A DNA stretch of 64,000 bases from Pseudomonas gozinkensis (GTDB lineage: Bacteria > Pseudomonadota > Gammaproteobacteria > Pseudomonadales > Pseudomonadaceae). Of this stretch, positions 1 through 11,636 are shown in pieces (positions within the stretch are counted from its first letter, which is position 1; each line of letters starts with the position of its first letter). A model generated the notes under the pieces. It saw only the letters and a list, made by a program, of their open reading frames with translations, was not told the DNA's origin and ran no database searches. The DNA lies in contig NZ_CP062253.1 in NCBI RefSeq assembly GCF_014863585.1, positions 1,204,501 to 1,268,500 on the forward strand. The letters are read 5' to 3'. The translations under genes were made by a program, and so were the position numbers.

Positions 1-578
1 ATGTGCTTGCGGTTTTCCTGCTGGCGCAGCTGGATGACCTTGTTCAGGTCGTTGGACTGCACGATGGCCCTGGCAGCAGCCACGGCGGTCGGATCGATCT
101 CCGAGCCCAGGAAGTGCCAGCGATATTCGCTGTTACCGATCAGCGGGTAAACGCAGTTGGCGCCCATGCCGATATCCAGCACATTGACGATGGCACCGCG
201 CGGAACCACGCCGTCGTTGTTGCTGGCCAGCAGGTCAGCCAGAAAATGGATGTAGTCGGCACGGCCCGGCACCGGCGGGCACAGATAATCGGCCGGGATG
301 TCCCAGTGCTGGATGCCGTAGAACGACTTGAGCAACGCCCGGTTGAACACACGCACCGCATCGGGACTGGCGAAGTCGATGCTTTCCTTGCCGTACGGGT
401 TGGTGATCACGAACTTCGCCAGTTCCGGCGTGGTCTTGATCAGCGCCGGGAAGTCGTAACGACCCTGATGGCGATTGCGCGGGTGCAGGCTGGCTTCTTT
501 ACGCGGTTCCACGGGCTTGGCCGGGGTAGCGGAGTCAGTCTTCTTGCGCGCAGGTTTCGGTGTACGTGGGGCGTTCAT
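1..578 (-). CDS. rlmF: 23S rRNA (adenine-1618-N6)-methyltransferase, C-terminus cut by window edge
   Basis: Encodes the N-terminal 192 residues of an RlmF-type SAM-dependent methyltransferase, which modifies A1618 of 23S rRNA in the cytoplasm. The start is the ATG at 576-578. A basic, Pro/Ala-rich N-terminus leads into the family segment [16 protein letters not shown] and the SAM-binding loop [15 protein letters not shown]. The catalytic NPPF-type motif expected further downstream lies outside the window, so activity cannot be judged. The neighbouring valS ends in a terminator before this gene, so rlmF is probably transcribed separately. Confidence 0.9.
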   Translation of the reverse strand, partial: MNAPRTPKPARKKTDSATPAKPVEPRKEASLHPRNRHQGRYDFPALIKTTPELAKFVITNPYGKESIDFASPDAVRVFNRALLKSFYGIQHWDIPADYLCPPVPGRADYIHFLADLLASNNDGVVPRGAIVNVLDIGMGANCVYPLIGNSEYRWHFLGSEIDPTAVAAARAIVQSNDLNKVIQLRQQENRKH

Positions 579-663
579 GGGCGTGGTCGATTCGGGTAGG
601 GCTGAAAGTGGCGGCCATTGTCCCACAGGGAGCCGTGTTGTTGGCCGGAAAAGTGCCGGGGAC

Positions 664-697
664 AAAAAAGGGAGGCCGTTGCGGGCCTCCCTTTTTC
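664..697 (-). terminator. Rho-independent terminator of valS
   Basis: An 8-bp GC-rich stem (GGGAGGCC/GGCCTCCC) around a short loop has an A-run on one side and a T-run on the other. Read on the minus strand the stem is followed by TTTTTT, directly after the valS stop codon. Confidence 0.85.
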
Positions 698-711
698 AGT
701 GCGATTTGCCG

Positions 712-3558
712 TTACAGGCTGGCAATTCGCGCGTGCTGCTCAGCCAGCTTGCCCAGAGCCTGTTCGGCTTCGGCCAGTTTGGCGCGTTCCTTCTCGATGA
801 CTTCGGCCGGGGCCTTGTCAACGAAACCGGCGTTGGACAGCTTGCCGCCAACCCGCTGGACTTCGCCCTGCAGACGCAGAATTTCCTTGTCCAGACGCGC
901 CAGCTCGGCGTTCTTGTCGATCAGGCCGGCCATCGGCACCAGCACTTCCATTTCGCCAACCAGCGCGGTGGCGGACAGCGGTGCTTCTTCGCCGGCCGCC
1001 AGTACGGTGATCGATTCCAGACGCGCCAGCTTCTTCAGCAGCGCTTCGTTCTCGGTCAGGCGGCGCTGGTCTTCAGCGGTGACGTTTTTCAGGTAGATCG
1101 GCAGCGGTTTGCCCGGGCCGATGTTCATTTCGCCACGGATGTTGCGGGTGCCGAGCATCAGGCCCTTGAGCCATTCGATGTCGTCTTCGGCCGCCGGATC
1201 AATGCGCTCTTCGTTGGCCACCGGCCAGGCTTGCAGCATGATCGTCTTGCCCTGAATGCCGGCCAGCGGCGCGATGCGCTGCCAGATTTCTTCAGTGATG
1301 AACGGCATGAACGGATGGGCCAGGCGCAACGCCACTTCCAGTACGCGCACCAGCGTGCGGCGAGTGCCGCGCTGACGCTCGACCGGCGCGTTTTCGTCCC
1401 ACAGCACAGGCTTGGACAATTCCAGATACCAGTCGCAGTACTGGTTCCAGATGAACTCGTACAGCGCTTGCGCCGCCAGGTCGAAACGGAACTGATCCAG
1501 TTGACGGGTCACTTCGGCTTCGGTGCGTTGCAGCTGCGAGATGATCCAGCGATCCGCCAGCGACAGCTCATAGGCTTCGCCGTTCTGGCCGCAGTCTTCG
1601 CCCTTGTCCAGAACATACCGCGCGGCGTTCCAGATCTTGTTGCAGAAGTTGCGATAGCCTTCGACGCGGCCCATGTCGAACTTGATGTCGCGACCGGTGG
1701 ACGCCAGCGAGCAGAAGGTGAAGCGCAGGGCGTCGGTGCCGTAGCTGGCGATGCCGTCGGCGAACTCGTCGCGGGTCTGCTTCTCGATCTTCTTCGCCAG
1801 TTTCGGCTGCATCAGGCCGGAGGTGCGTTTCTGCACCAGGGTTTCGAGCTCGATGCCGTCGATGATGTCCAGCGGGTCCAGGACGTTGCCCTTGGACTTG
1901 GACATTTTCTGGCCCTGGCCATCACGCACCAGACCGTGCACGTAAACGGTCTTGAACGGAACCTGCGGGGTGCCGTCCTCGTTCTTGATCAGGTGCATGG
2001 TCAGCATGATCATCCGGGCGACCCAGAAGAAAATGATGTCGAAGCCCGTCACCAGCACGTCGGTGGAGTGGAATTTCTTCAGGAACTCGGTCTTTTCCGG
2101 CCAGCCCAGGGTGGAGAAGGTCCACAGGCCCGAACTGAACCAGGTGTCGAGAACGTCGTTGTCCTGTTGCAGCGCAACGTCCGGGCCGAGGTTGTGCTTG
2201 GTGCGCACTTCGGCTTCGTCGCGACCGACGTAGACCTTGCCCGATTCGTCGTACCAGGCCGGAATCCGGTGCCCCCACCACAGCTGACGGCTGATGCACC
2301 AGTCCTGGATGTCGCGCATCCACGAGAAGTACATGTTTTCGTACTGCTTCGGCACGAACTGGATACGGCCGTCTTCAACGGCAGCAATCGCAGGCTCGGC
2401 CAGCGGCTTTGTCGATACGTACCACTGGTCGGTCAGCCACGGCTCGATGACGGTGCCGGAGCGGTCGCCTTTCGGCACTTTCAGGTTGTGGTCGTCGACG
2501 CTGACCAGCAGGCCGGCGGCATCGAAAGCCGCAACGATCTGCTTGCGCGCTTCGAAACGCTCGAGACCGGCGTACTCGGCCGGAATCTTGCCGTCGATGC
2601 TGTCGTTCAGCGTGCCGTCGAGGTTGAACACTTGCGCGGATGGCAGCACATTGGCGTTCTTGTCGAAGATGTTCAGCAGCGGCAGGTTGTGGCGCTTGCC
2701 GACTTCGTAGTCGTTGAAATCGTGGGCCGGGGTGATTTTCACGCAGCCGGTGCCGAATTCAGGATCGCAGTAATCGTCGGCGATGATCGGGATGCGGCGG
2801 CCGACCAGCGGCAGCTCGACGAATTTGCCGATCAGGGCTTTGTAGCGCTCGTCGTTCGGGTTCACCGCGACGGCGGAGTCGCCGAGCATGGTTTCCGGAC
2901 GGGTGGTCGCGACGATCAGGAAATCGTTGCCTTCAGCGGTTTTCGCGCCGTCGGCCAGCGGGTACTTCAGGTTCCACAGGAAACCTTTCTCGTCGTGGTT
3001 TTCCACTTCGAGGTCGGAAATCGCCGTGTGCAGCTTGGTGTCCCAGTTGACCAGGCGCTTGCCGCGATAGATCAGACCGTCTTCGTGCAGGCGTACGAAC
3101 GCTTCTTTAACGGCTTCCGAGAGGCCGTCATCCATGGTGAAGCGCTCGCGGCTCCAGTCCACGGACGAGCCGAGGCGGCGGATCTGACGGCTGATGTTGC
3201 CGCCGGACTGATCCTTCCACTCCCAGACTTTCTCGAGGAATTTTTCGCGGCCCAGATCGTGGCGGTTCTGACCCTGGGCTTCGAGTTGACGCTCCACCAG
3301 CATCTGCGTGGCGATACCGGCGTGGTCGGTGCCCGGCTGCCACAGGGTGTTGCGACCCTGCATGCGGCGGAAACGGATCAGGGCATCCATGATCGCGTTG
3401 TTGAAACCGTGACCCATGTGCAGGCTGCCGGTGACGTTCGGCGGCGGGATCATGATGGTGTAGGAGTCGCCCGCGCCTTGCGGGGCGAAGTAGTTCTCGG
3501 ACTCCCAGGTGTTGTACCAGGAAGTTTCAATGGCGTGCGGCTGGTAGGTCTTATCCAT
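712..3558 (-). CDS. valS: Valyl-tRNA synthetase
   Basis: Class I aminoacyl-tRNA synthetase of 948 residues that charges tRNA-Val, with an editing domain against threonine. The HIGH-type motif is seen near the N-terminus in [13 protein letters not shown]. The KMSKS motif appears as [14 protein letters not shown] near residue 555. The C-terminal part is the anticodon-binding region followed by the Val-specific coiled-coil arm (around [15 protein letters not shown]). Length matches the bacterial family (about 950). It lies downstream of holC and a small gene on the same strand, separated by a REP pair, so it may have its own promoter. Confidence 0.98.
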   Translation of the reverse strand: MDKTYQPHAIETSWYNTWESENYFAPQGAGDSYTIMIPPPNVTGSLHMGHGFNNAIMDALIRFRRMQGRNTLWQPGTDHAGIATQMLVERQLEAQGQNRHDLGREKFLEKVWEWKDQSGGNISRQIRRLGSSVDWSRERFTMDDGLSEAVKEAFVRLHEDGLIYRGKRLVNWDTKLHTAISDLEVENHDEKGFLWNLKYPLADGAKTAEGNDFLIVATTRPETMLGDSAVAVNPNDERYKALIGKFVELPLVGRRIPIIADDYCDPEFGTGCVKITPAHDFNDYEVGKRHNLPLLNIFDKNANVLPSAQVFNLDGTLNDSIDGKIPAEYAGLERFEARKQIVAAFDAAGLLVSVDDHNLKVPKGDRSGTVIEPWLTDQWYVSTKPLAEPAIAAVEDGRIQFVPKQYENMYFSWMRDIQDWCISRQLWWGHRIPAWYDESGKVYVGRDEAEVRTKHNLGPDVALQQDNDVLDTWFSSGLWTFSTLGWPEKTEFLKKFHSTDVLVTGFDIIFFWVARMIMLTMHLIKNEDGTPQVPFKTVYVHGLVRDGQGQKMSKSKGNVLDPLDIIDGIELETLVQKRTSGLMQPKLAKKIEKQTRDEFADGIASYGTDALRFTFCSLASTGRDIKFDMGRVEGYRNFCNKIWNAARYVLDKGEDCGQNGEAYELSLADRWIISQLQRTEAEVTRQLDQFRFDLAAQALYEFIWNQYCDWYLELSKPVLWDENAPVERQRGTRRTLVRVLEVALRLAHPFMPFITEEIWQRIAPLAGIQGKTIMLQAWPVANEERIDPAAEDDIEWLKGLMLGTRNIRGEMNIGPGKPLPIYLKNVTAEDQRRLTENEALLKKLARLESITVLAAGEEAPLSATALVGEMEVLVPMAGLIDKNAELARLDKEILRLQGEVQRVGGKLSNAGFVDKAPAEVIEKERAKLAEAEQALGKLAEQHARIASL

Positions 3559-3658
3559 GCGCGGCGGGACCCTATTGGCATTTATTCAGGAAAAGCCGGG
3601 AAGTATAGCGGGGCATGGGGCGCAGGGCGAGCGGGGCGGGCCGGGCGGAGGCTTAAAT

Positions 3659-3743
3659 GTGGGAGCTGGCCTGCCAGCGATGCAGGCGCCGCGGTTTTTC
3701 GGGAAAGGCGCGGCGATGCTATCGCTGGCAAGCCAGCTCCCAC
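3659..3743. repeat. REP pair (GCTGGC...GCCAGC variant)
   Basis: Two inverted arms, GTGGGAGCTGGCCTGCCAGC and its near-complement ending GCCAGCTCCCAC, flank about 40 bases. This is the two-palindrome REP/BIME organisation common between genes in fluorescens-group Pseudomonas. It sits between valS and the small gene at 3758. Confidence 0.85.
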
Positions 3744-3757
3744 AGGGGATCGGGGAA

Positions 3758-4150
3758 TTATTCGTATTGTGCGAGAAGCCGTTCCATCCGCGCCTCGAGG
3801 CGACGTTTGATTTCGGTTTCGATGTGCGGAGCGAAATCGTCGATCACGTCCTGCATGATCAGTTGTGCGGCGGCGCGCAGTTCGCTGTCCAGGTGCAGGA
3901 GGGCGTCGGGGCCTTTATCCACAGGTGCAGCGGCAGGCTGCGGGGCTGGCGTCGGCGCGGGCGCAGCCTCGACGGCTTGCGGTGTGTTGTCGACCGAGTC
4001 GAACAACATAGGAATCTGTTCCTGTTCGCCATCCTCGACCGTGTCGGTCAAGAGCGGCGGTTGCAGGTTGTCATCGCCGAGCAGCTGGCGGATCGACTCG
4101 AGGTCATCCAGCAGGTGCGCGGGTTTTTGCAGCGGTTTTGGAGTGTCCAT
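3758..4150 (-). CDS. Small acidic protein of unknown function between holC and valS
   Basis: A 130-residue acidic protein beginning MDTPKPLQKPAHLLDDL. The middle is low-complexity and Ala/Pro-rich (about 70-100). The C-terminal 45 residues look helical and charged, ending RRLEARMERLLAQYE. No catalytic motif is visible. It starts 8 bases after the holC stop on the same strand, indicating one transcript. From memory, pseudomonads usually keep a hypothetical gene in this slot between holC and valS, so it is probably a real conserved gene. A link to the DNA polymerase III chi subunit is only positional. Confidence 0.8.
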   Translation of the reverse strand: MDTPKPLQKPAHLLDDLESIRQLLGDDNLQPPLLTDTVEDGEQEQIPMLFDSVDNTPQAVEAAPAPTPAPQPAAAPVDKGPDALLHLDSELRAAAQLIMQDVIDDFAPHIETEIKRRLEARMERLLAQYE

Positions 4151-4158
4151 CGGCGTAC

Positions 4159-4587
4159 TCAGAGTCGCTGTAAACGGTGGTCTTGCAGAGGATAGCCCTG
4201 TTCGCGGTAGAAACGGAAACTCTCCCGCGCCGCAGTGCGGATCGCCGGATCTTCCACCACCACCTCGGCCACGCGGGCGAATTTGTTGGCGAAAGCCGGG
4301 ACTTTCAGGTCGAGGTTGACCAGCAAGTCCGCGTGCTGGCCACAGTCATCGCCCAATCCCAGTACGATCAAACCTTCCGGTTCGCTTTCGGCCGGGCCGT
4401 GAGGTACGAAGGTTTCGCCCTTGAACGCCCACAGCCGCGCATCGAGATCATCACGCTGGGCGGCATCGCTGCAATGCAGGTAGATGCGGTGGCCCATGCG
4501 CCAGGCTTTTTCGGTGAGCTTGCAGGCAAAGTCCAGGCGAGCCGAAGGATCGGCGCTGGGCAGGATATAAAAGTCGACTTTGGTCAT
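4159..4587 (-). CDS. holC: DNA polymerase III subunit chi
   Basis: A 142-residue HolC. Chi is the clamp-loader accessory subunit that joins the psi subunit to single-stranded DNA-binding protein at the replication fork. The start is the ATG giving MTKVDFYILPS. An upstream in-frame codon would add 11 residues with no family similarity. Typical features are the Rossmann-like segments YILPSADPSARLDFACKL and YLHCSDAAQRDDLDARLW and the C-terminal YREQGYPLQDHRLQRL. The gene lies between pepA and the small gene at 3758, the arrangement known from other gamma-proteobacteria (pepA-holC-valS). Confidence 0.95.
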   Translation of the reverse strand: MTKVDFYILPSADPSARLDFACKLTEKAWRMGHRIYLHCSDAAQRDDLDARLWAFKGETFVPHGPAESEPEGLIVLGLGDDCGQHADLLVNLDLKVPAFANKFARVAEVVVEDPAIRTAARESFRFYREQGYPLQDHRLQRL

Positions 4588-4647
4588 TGCGGTTCCTGAG
4601 CTGCAAGCAGCGCCCCTCAAGAGAGGCGCCGCTCGCAGTCATCGGTT

Positions 4648-6198
<1,551 letters not shown>

Positions 6199-6324
6199 TT
6201 ATAGAGAGAAGAGGCGCAGGCCAGTGCCTGCGACAGAGGCGGCAGTTTGAACCTCGCTCACCGCGCCTGACAACCCTCGGTTGTACGATCTTCAACGGAT
6301 TGCACGCTTGCATGAGTGTGCGCA

Positions 6325-6353
6325 GTGACAGGCGCACTCAATCACAGGATAAT
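6325..6353 (+). promoter_or_regulatory. Putative sigma-70 promoter of lptF-lptG
   Basis: GTGACA (6325-6330) and GATAAT (6348-6353) are separated by 17 bases, about 90 bases upstream of lptF. The rest of the 6139-6445 gap holds the divergent pepA control region, including a small palindrome (ACAACC-CTC-GGTTGT near 6270-6285). Confidence 0.55.
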
Positions 6354-6445
6354 GCCGCATCTTTTTTCGACGGCTCTGCCTTGCGGGCCTGTCGATACGT
6401 TTGCTTGTTTGGCCGCCTTAGCCTGACAACCCTGGAGTGTCTGGT

Positions 6446-7567
6446 TTGATCGTCTTCCGTTATCTGTCCCGCGAAGTCCTGTTGACCCTGAGTGCGGTAA
6501 GTGCCGTGCTGCTGGTCATCATCATGAGCGGTCGCTTCATCAAATACCTTGCCCAGGCCGCCGCGGGTCAGCTCGACCCGGGATCGCTGTTCCTGATCAT
6601 GGGCTATCGTCTGCCGGGCTTCATGCAGTTGATCCTGCCGTTGGGGCTGTTTCTCGGGATTCTGCTGGCGTACGGCCGGCTGTATCTGGAAAGCGAGATG
6701 ACCGTGCTCTCGGCTACCGGCATGAGTCAGCAGCGGCTGTTTCGCATGACCCTGTTCCCGGCCACCCTGGTAGCCCTGGTAGTGGCCTGGCTGAGCCTGG
6801 GTCTCGCCCCGCAAGGCGCCAACCAGTTCCAGCTGCTGCTGAACAAGCAGGATGCGCTGACCGAGTTCGACACTCTTGAGCCAGGTCGTTTCCAGGCATT
6901 GCGTGACGGTACACGAGTGACCTACACCGAAACCCTGAGCGACGACCGGGTCAACCTCGGCAGCGTGTTCATTTCGCAGAAGAACCTCGGCGCAAACCAG
7001 AAAGATCGCGGAATTTCCGTGCTGGTTGCGGAAAAGGGCCGTCAGGAAGTGCGCCCCGACGGCAACCGCTACCTGATTCTCGACAACGGCTATCGCTACG
7101 ACGGCAGCCCGGGTCAGGCCAACTACCGCGCCATTCACTATGAAACCTACGGCGTGCTGCTGCCAAAGCCGGATGTCAGCGAGGAAGTCACCGACCGTGA
7201 CGCCATGCCGACTTCGTCCCTGCTGGGCAGTGACGACATTCGCTCGAAAACCGAATTGCAATGGCGCCTGTCGCTGCCGCTGCTGGTATTCATCGTGACC
7301 CTGATGGCGGTGCCGCTGTCGCGGGTCAACCCGCGTCAGGGGCGTTTCCTCAAGCTGCTGCCGGCGATTCTTCTTTATATGGCTTACCTGACCATCCTGA
7401 TTGCCGCCCGCGGCGCCCTCGAGAAAGGCAAGATTCCACCGGCCCTCGGCTTGTGGTGGGTGCATGCGATCTTCCTGGTCATCGGTCTTGGCCTGTTGTA
7501 CTGGGAGCCCCTGCGCCTGAAGCTGGCCAGCCGTCGCAGCGCAGCGCTGGAGGTGGCCCGTGGTTAA
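6446..7567 (+). CDS. lptF: LPS export ABC transporter permease LptF
   Basis: Inner-membrane permease of the LptB2FG complex, which extracts lipopolysaccharide and passes it to LptC. Of 373 residues, three transmembrane helices lie in the N-terminal third and three at the C-terminus, flanking the periplasmic beta-jellyroll region, as in the YjgP/YjgQ family. I chose TTG at 6446 (LIVFRYLSREV) because GGAG at 6434-6437 is then 8 bases upstream. The in-frame GTG at 6437 overlaps that Shine-Dalgarno sequence. The end overlaps lptG by 8 bases, so translation is probably coupled. Confidence 0.95.
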   Translation: MIVFRYLSREVLLTLSAVSAVLLVIIMSGRFIKYLAQAAAGQLDPGSLFLIMGYRLPGFMQLILPLGLFLGILLAYGRLYLESEMTVLSATGMSQQRLFRMTLFPATLVALVVAWLSLGLAPQGANQFQLLLNKQDALTEFDTLEPGRFQALRDGTRVTYTETLSDDRVNLGSVFISQKNLGANQKDRGISVLVAEKGRQEVRPDGNRYLILDNGYRYDGSPGQANYRAIHYETYGVLLPKPDVSEEVTDRDAMPTSSLLGSDDIRSKTELQWRLSLPLLVFIVTLMAVPLSRVNPRQGRFLKLLPAILLYMAYLTILIAARGALEKGKIPPALGLWWVHAIFLVIGLGLLYWEPLRLKLASRRSAALEVARG

Positions 7568-8621
7568 ACTCGACCGCTACATCGGCAGCAGCGTGTTCAT
7601 GGCGATCATCGCGGTGCTGGCGATCATTCTCGGCCTGGCTACCTTGTTCGCATTCATCGACGAGATGGGCGACGTCAGTGACACCTACACTCTGGTCGAT
7701 GTCCTGAGCTTCGTGCTCCTGACCGCGCCGCGCCGGCTTTACGACATGCTGCCGATGGCGGCACTGATCGGTTGCCTGATCGGCCTCGGCAGTCTGGCGA
7801 GCAGCAGTGAACTGACCGTAATGCGCGCCGCCGGTGTGTCCATTGGGCGGATCGTCTGGGCGGTGATGAAGCCGATGCTGGTGCTGATGCTGGCCGGCGT
7901 GCTGATCGGCGAGTACGTGGCGCCGGCCACCGAAAGCATGGCCCAGGCCAACCGTTCGCTGGCGCAAGGCAGCGGTGACGCGCAGAGCGCCAAGCACGGC
8001 ATGTGGCACCGTCAGGGCGAAGAGTTCATTCACATCAACTCCGTGCAACCCAACGGTCGCCTGTACGGCGTGACCCGGTATCACTTCGACAAGGAGCGCC
8101 ATCTGCTCAGTTCGAGCTTCGCCAAACGCGCCGAGTTCGACACCGATCACTGGCAGCTCTCCGATGTCACGACCACGCGTTTCAATGAACGCAGCACTGA
8201 AGTGGTCAATACGCCGGTCGAGCGCTGGGATGTGTCCCTGAGCCCGCAACTGCTGAGCACTGTGGTGATGGCGCCGGAATCGCTGTCGATCACCGGCCTG
8301 TGGGGTTACATCCACTATCTGGCTGATCAGGGTCTGAGCAACGGCCGTTACTGGCTGGCATTTTGGGTCAAGGTGTTGCAGCCGCTGGTGACCGCCGCGC
8401 TGGTGCTGATGGCAATCTCCTTCATCTTCGGTCCGCTGCGTTCGGTGACCCTTGGTCAGCGGGTGTTCACCGGTGTGCTGGTGGGCTTCACCTTCCGCAT
8501 CGTTCAGGATCTGCTGGGCCCGTCCAGTCTGGTGTTCGGCTTCTCGCCGCTGTTTGCGGTGCTGGTGCCGGCCGGCGTGTGTGCGCTGGCGGGTGTCTGG
8601 CTGTTGCGTCGAGCTGGTTGA
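7560..8621 (+). CDS. lptG: LPS export ABC transporter permease LptG
   Basis: Partner permease of LptF in LptB2FG. It is 353 residues long and starts at GTG 7560 (MVKLDRYIGSSVF). The same topology is visible: N-terminal helices (VFMAIIAVLAIILGLATLF), a periplasmic domain, and C-terminal helices ending WLLRRAG. The stop is followed after 31 bases by a strong terminator, so the transcript ends here as a two-gene unit. Confidence 0.97.
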   Translation: MVKLDRYIGSSVFMAIIAVLAIILGLATLFAFIDEMGDVSDTYTLVDVLSFVLLTAPRRLYDMLPMAALIGCLIGLGSLASSSELTVMRAAGVSIGRIVWAVMKPMLVLMLAGVLIGEYVAPATESMAQANRSLAQGSGDAQSAKHGMWHRQGEEFIHINSVQPNGRLYGVTRYHFDKERHLLSSSFAKRAEFDTDHWQLSDVTTTRFNERSTEVVNTPVERWDVSLSPQLLSTVVMAPESLSITGLWGYIHYLADQGLSNGRYWLAFWVKVLQPLVTAALVLMAISFIFGPLRSVTLGQRVFTGVLVGFTFRIVQDLLGPSSLVFGFSPLFAVLVPAGVCALAGVWLLRRAG

Positions 8622-8652
8622 TGAACAAGGTTTCACCCTCGCTTCAGCCTTG

Positions 8653-8686
8653 AAAACGCCTCGGTCGCAAGACCGGGGCGTTTTTG
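8653..8686 (+). terminator. Terminator after lptG
   Basis: The stem AACGCC-tCGGTC / GACCGg-GGCGTT with a GCAA tetraloop is followed by TTTTT. It separates lptFG from the lepA transcript. Confidence 0.85.
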
Positions 8687-8712
8687 CATGCAATCCGGGT
8701 GACAGGCGAACG

Positions 8713-8741
8713 TGACGCTTGCGCCGTGTATCAGGTACAAT
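8713..8741 (+). promoter_or_regulatory. Possible lepA promoter
   Basis: A good -10 hexamer TACAAT at 8736-8741 has a weak -35 (TGACGC, 8713-8718) 17 bases upstream. It lies just after the lptG terminator and 52 bases before the lepA start. Confidence 0.35.
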
Positions 8742-8793
8742 TCCCGGCTATTTTTCGGCGGGCCAAGCCTGCAGCCTTTTTGAGTGTTGATCC

Positions 8794-10590
8794 GTGAGTG
8801 ATTTGAGTCATATCCGCAATTTCTCCATCATCGCCCACATTGACCATGGCAAGTCGACGCTGGCTGACCGTTTCATCCAGATGTGCGGCGGCCTGGCCGA
8901 GCGTGAAATGGAAGCCCAGGTACTGGATTCCATGGATCTTGAGCGCGAACGCGGGATCACCATCAAGGCCCACAGCGTTACCCTCTATTACAAAGCCAAA
9001 GACGGCGTCACCTATCAGCTGAACTTCATTGACACCCCGGGCCACGTCGACTTCACCTACGAAGTCAGCCGTTCCCTGGCGGCCTGTGAAGGTGCCTTGC
9101 TGGTGGTCGATGCGGGGCAGGGCGTTGAAGCCCAGTCCGTGGCCAACTGCTACACCGCCATCGAGCAGGGCCTCGAGGTCATGCCGGTCCTGAACAAGAT
9201 CGACCTGCCGCAGGCCGAACCTGATCGCGTCAAGGACGAGATCGAGAAGATCATCGGCATCGACGCAACCGACGCCGTCACCTGCAGCGCCAAGACCGGC
9301 CTGGGTGTTGACGAAGTGCTGGAGCGTCTGGTCGCCACCATTCCTGCGCCGACCGGCAACATCGAAGATCCGCTGCAAGCGTTGATCATCGACTCCTGGT
9401 TCGACAACTACCTGGGCGTTGTCTCCCTGGTGCGCGTGCGTCACGGCCGCGTGAAGAAGGGCGACAAGATCCTGGTGAAATCCACCGGCAAGGTGCATCT
9501 GGTCGACAGCGTTGGCGTGTTCAACCCGAAACACACCGCCACCGCTGACCTGAAAGCCGGCGAAGTGGGCTTCATCATCGCCAGCATCAAGGACATTCAC
9601 GGTGCGCCGGTCGGTGACACCCTGACCCTGAGCTCCACCCCGGACGTTCCGGTGCTGCCAGGCTTCAAACGCATCCAGCCGCAGGTTTACGCCGGTCTGT
9701 TCCCGGTCAGCTCCGACGACTTCGAGGATTTCCGCGAAGCGCTGCAGAAACTGACCCTGAACGACTCGTCGCTGCAATACACCCCGGAAAGCTCCGATGC
9801 TCTGGGCTTCGGCTTCCGTTGCGGCTTCCTCGGCATGCTGCACATGGAGATCATCCAGGAGCGCCTGGAGCGCGAATATGACCTGGACCTGATCACCACG
9901 GCGCCGACGGTAATCTTCGAGCTGGTGCTGAAAACCGGTGAAACGATTTACGTCGACAACCCGTCGAAGCTGCCGGACGTGTCCGCGATCGAAGACATGC
10001 GCGAGCCGATCGTGCGTGCCAACATCCTGGTTCCGCAGGAGCACCTGGGCAACGTCATCACCTTGTGCATCGAAAAACGCGGTGTGCAGGTCGACATGCT
10101 GTTCCTCGGCAATCAGGTTCAGGTGACCTATGACCTGCCGATGAACGAAGTGGTCCTGGACTTCTTCGATCGTCTGAAATCCACCAGTCGCGGCTATGCT
10201 TCGCTGGACTACCATTTCGATCGTTACCAATCGGCTAATCTGGTGAAACTGGACGTGCTGATCAACGGCGACAAGGTCGATGCTCTGGCGTTGATCGTGC
10301 ACCGTGACAACTCGCACTTCAAAGGTCGCCAGTTGACCGAGAAGATGAAAGAACTGATTCCTCGTCAGATGTTCGACGTGGCCATCCAGGCTGCCATTGG
10401 TGGTCAGATCGTCGCCCGGACAACCGTCAAGGCGCTCAGAAAGAACGTATTGGCCAAGTGCTACGGCGGCGACGTCAGCCGTAAGAAAAAGCTGCTGGAG
10501 AAGCAGAAGGCCGGTAAGAAACGCATGAAACAGGTCGGCAACGTGGAAATTCCACAAGAAGCCTTCCTCGCCGTGCTCAGGTTGGAATAG
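8794..10590 (+). CDS. lepA: Elongation factor 4 (LepA)
   Basis: Translational GTPase of 598 residues that binds ribosomes and affects translation and back-translocation. It starts at GTG ([17 protein letters not shown]). G1 is [10 protein letters not shown]3 is DTPGH and G4 is NKIDLP. The EF-G-like domains and the LepA-specific C-terminal domain are complete, ending in a basic tail ([17 protein letters not shown]). lepB follows after 9 bases, the usual lepA-lepB operon. Confidence 0.98.
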   Translation: MSDLSHIRNFSIIAHIDHGKSTLADRFIQMCGGLAEREMEAQVLDSMDLERERGITIKAHSVTLYYKAKDGVTYQLNFIDTPGHVDFTYEVSRSLAACEGALLVVDAGQGVEAQSVANCYTAIEQGLEVMPVLNKIDLPQAEPDRVKDEIEKIIGIDATDAVTCSAKTGLGVDEVLERLVATIPAPTGNIEDPLQALIIDSWFDNYLGVVSLVRVRHGRVKKGDKILVKSTGKVHLVDSVGVFNPKHTATADLKAGEVGFIIASIKDIHGAPVGDTLTLSSTPDVPVLPGFKRIQPQVYAGLFPVSSDDFEDFREALQKLTLNDSSLQYTPESSDALGFGFRCGFLGMLHMEIIQERLEREYDLDLITTAPTVIFELVLKTGETIYVDNPSKLPDVSAIEDMREPIVRANILVPQEHLGNVITLCIEKRGVQVDMLFLGNQVQVTYDLPMNEVVLDFFDRLKSTSRGYASLDYHFDRYQSANLVKLDVLINGDKVDALALIVHRDNSHFKGRQLTEKMKELIPRQMFDVAIQAAIGGQIVARTTVKALRKNVLAKCYGGDVSRKKKLLEKQKAGKKRMKQVGNVEIPQEAFLAVLRLE

Positions 10591-10599
10591 TCAGGTCCT

Positions 10600-11454
10600 A
10601 TGTCACTAAATTTCCCGCTGTTGCTGGTCATTGCCGTGTTCGTCTGCGGTCTGTTGGCGTTGCTCGATCTGTTGATCCTGGCACCGCGTCGGCGTGCTGC
10701 CATCGCCTCCTATCAGGGCAGCGTCAGCCAGCCTGACGGGGTGGTGGTGGAGAAGCTGAACAAGGAACCGCTGCTGGTCGAGTACGGCAAGTCGTTCTTC
10801 CCGGTGCTGTTCATCGTGCTGGTGCTGCGTTCGTTCCTGGTGGAACCGTTCCAGATTCCGTCCGGCTCGATGAAACCGACCCTGGACGTCGGCGACTTCA
10901 TTCTGGTGAACAAGTTTTCCTACGGGATCCGTTTGCCGGTGATCGACAAGAAGATCATCGAAGTCGGTGATCCGCAGCGCGGCGATGTGATGGTGTTCCG
11001 CTACCCGAGCGATCCGAACGTCAACTACATCAAGCGTGTAGTCGGCCTGCCGGGCGACACCGTGCGGTACACCGCCGACAAGCGTCTGTTCGTCAATGGC
11101 GAGTCGATTGCCGAGCAACTGGTCGGTTCCGAGCCGGGCACGCTGGGCAGCGCGGAACTCTACAAGGAAAAACTCGGCGCCGCCGAGCACCTGATCCGCA
11201 AGGAAATGAGCCGCTACCGGGCTACGCCGGACCATACCTGGACCGTGCCGGCCGGGCACTACTTCATGATGGGCGACAACCGCGACAACTCGAACGACAG
11301 TCGCTACTGGGATGACCCGAACATTCCCAAGGACCTGCTGGGCATGGTTCCCGACCAGAACATCGTCGGCAAGGCCTTCGCGGTCTGGATGAGCTGGCCG
11401 GAACCGAAACTCAGCCACCTGCCGAATTTCTCGCGGGTCGGCCTGATCAAGTAA
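10600..11454 (+). CDS. lepB: Signal peptidase I
   Basis: Membrane-bound serine protease of 284 residues that removes signal peptides from exported proteins. Two hydrophobic segments anchor it (residues 5-28 and about 66-80). The catalytic Ser90 sits in PSGSM and the general base Lys145 in YIKRVVG. The later family box GDNRDNSNDSRYW is intact. It is the second gene of the lepA operon. Confidence 0.98.
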   Translation: MSLNFPLLLVIAVFVCGLLALLDLLILAPRRRAAIASYQGSVSQPDGVVVEKLNKEPLLVEYGKSFFPVLFIVLVLRSFLVEPFQIPSGSMKPTLDVGDFILVNKFSYGIRLPVIDKKIIEVGDPQRGDVMVFRYPSDPNVNYIKRVVGLPGDTVRYTADKRLFVNGESIAEQLVGSEPGTLGSAELYKEKLGAAEHLIRKEMSRYRATPDHTWTVPAGHYFMMGDNRDNSNDSRYWDDPNIPKDLLGMVPDQNIVGKAFAVWMSWPEPKLSHLPNFSRVGLIK

Positions 11455-11636
11455 ACAAACACGGCGCTGTTGACCACAGCGCCGAATGCATTTCTGGCGT
11501 CGGCACAACCGGCTCCGGGGCATGAAGCCACGATATTCAGGACGTCATTTTTGAACACAGCGTTAATTGTCCCAGGCCTGCGCCGTATCCCGGCGATGGC
11601 GGTGGAATCCAGCCACGAACTCAGCGTGGTCAAACC
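11455..11636 (+). other. lepB-rnc spacer with hairpin; usual DUF4845 gene not seen
   Basis: This 182-base gap holds a perfect 8-bp hairpin just after lepB (CGGCGCTG 11462-11469 with CAGCGCCG 11477-11484), not followed by a T-run. The frame of the lepB stop stays open from there to a TGA that overlaps the rnc GTG, encoding about 60 residues without an ATG near its beginning and without any family similarity I recognise. Pseudomonads often carry a DUF4845 membrane protein here; I do not find one. Confidence 0.5.

Noticed and set aside
475..3810. 1111-codon open frame opposite valS
   Set aside because: It is antisense to an unmistakable ValS; the frame is open because of GC-rich third positions, and the product has no domain.
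8731..10557. 608-codon open frame opposite lepA
   Set aside because: Antisense shadow of LepA with no ribosome site or domain.
11304..11633. 109-codon minus-strand frame across the lepB-rnc spacer
   Set aside because: Partly antisense to lepB, with no similarity and no promoter or ribosome site.
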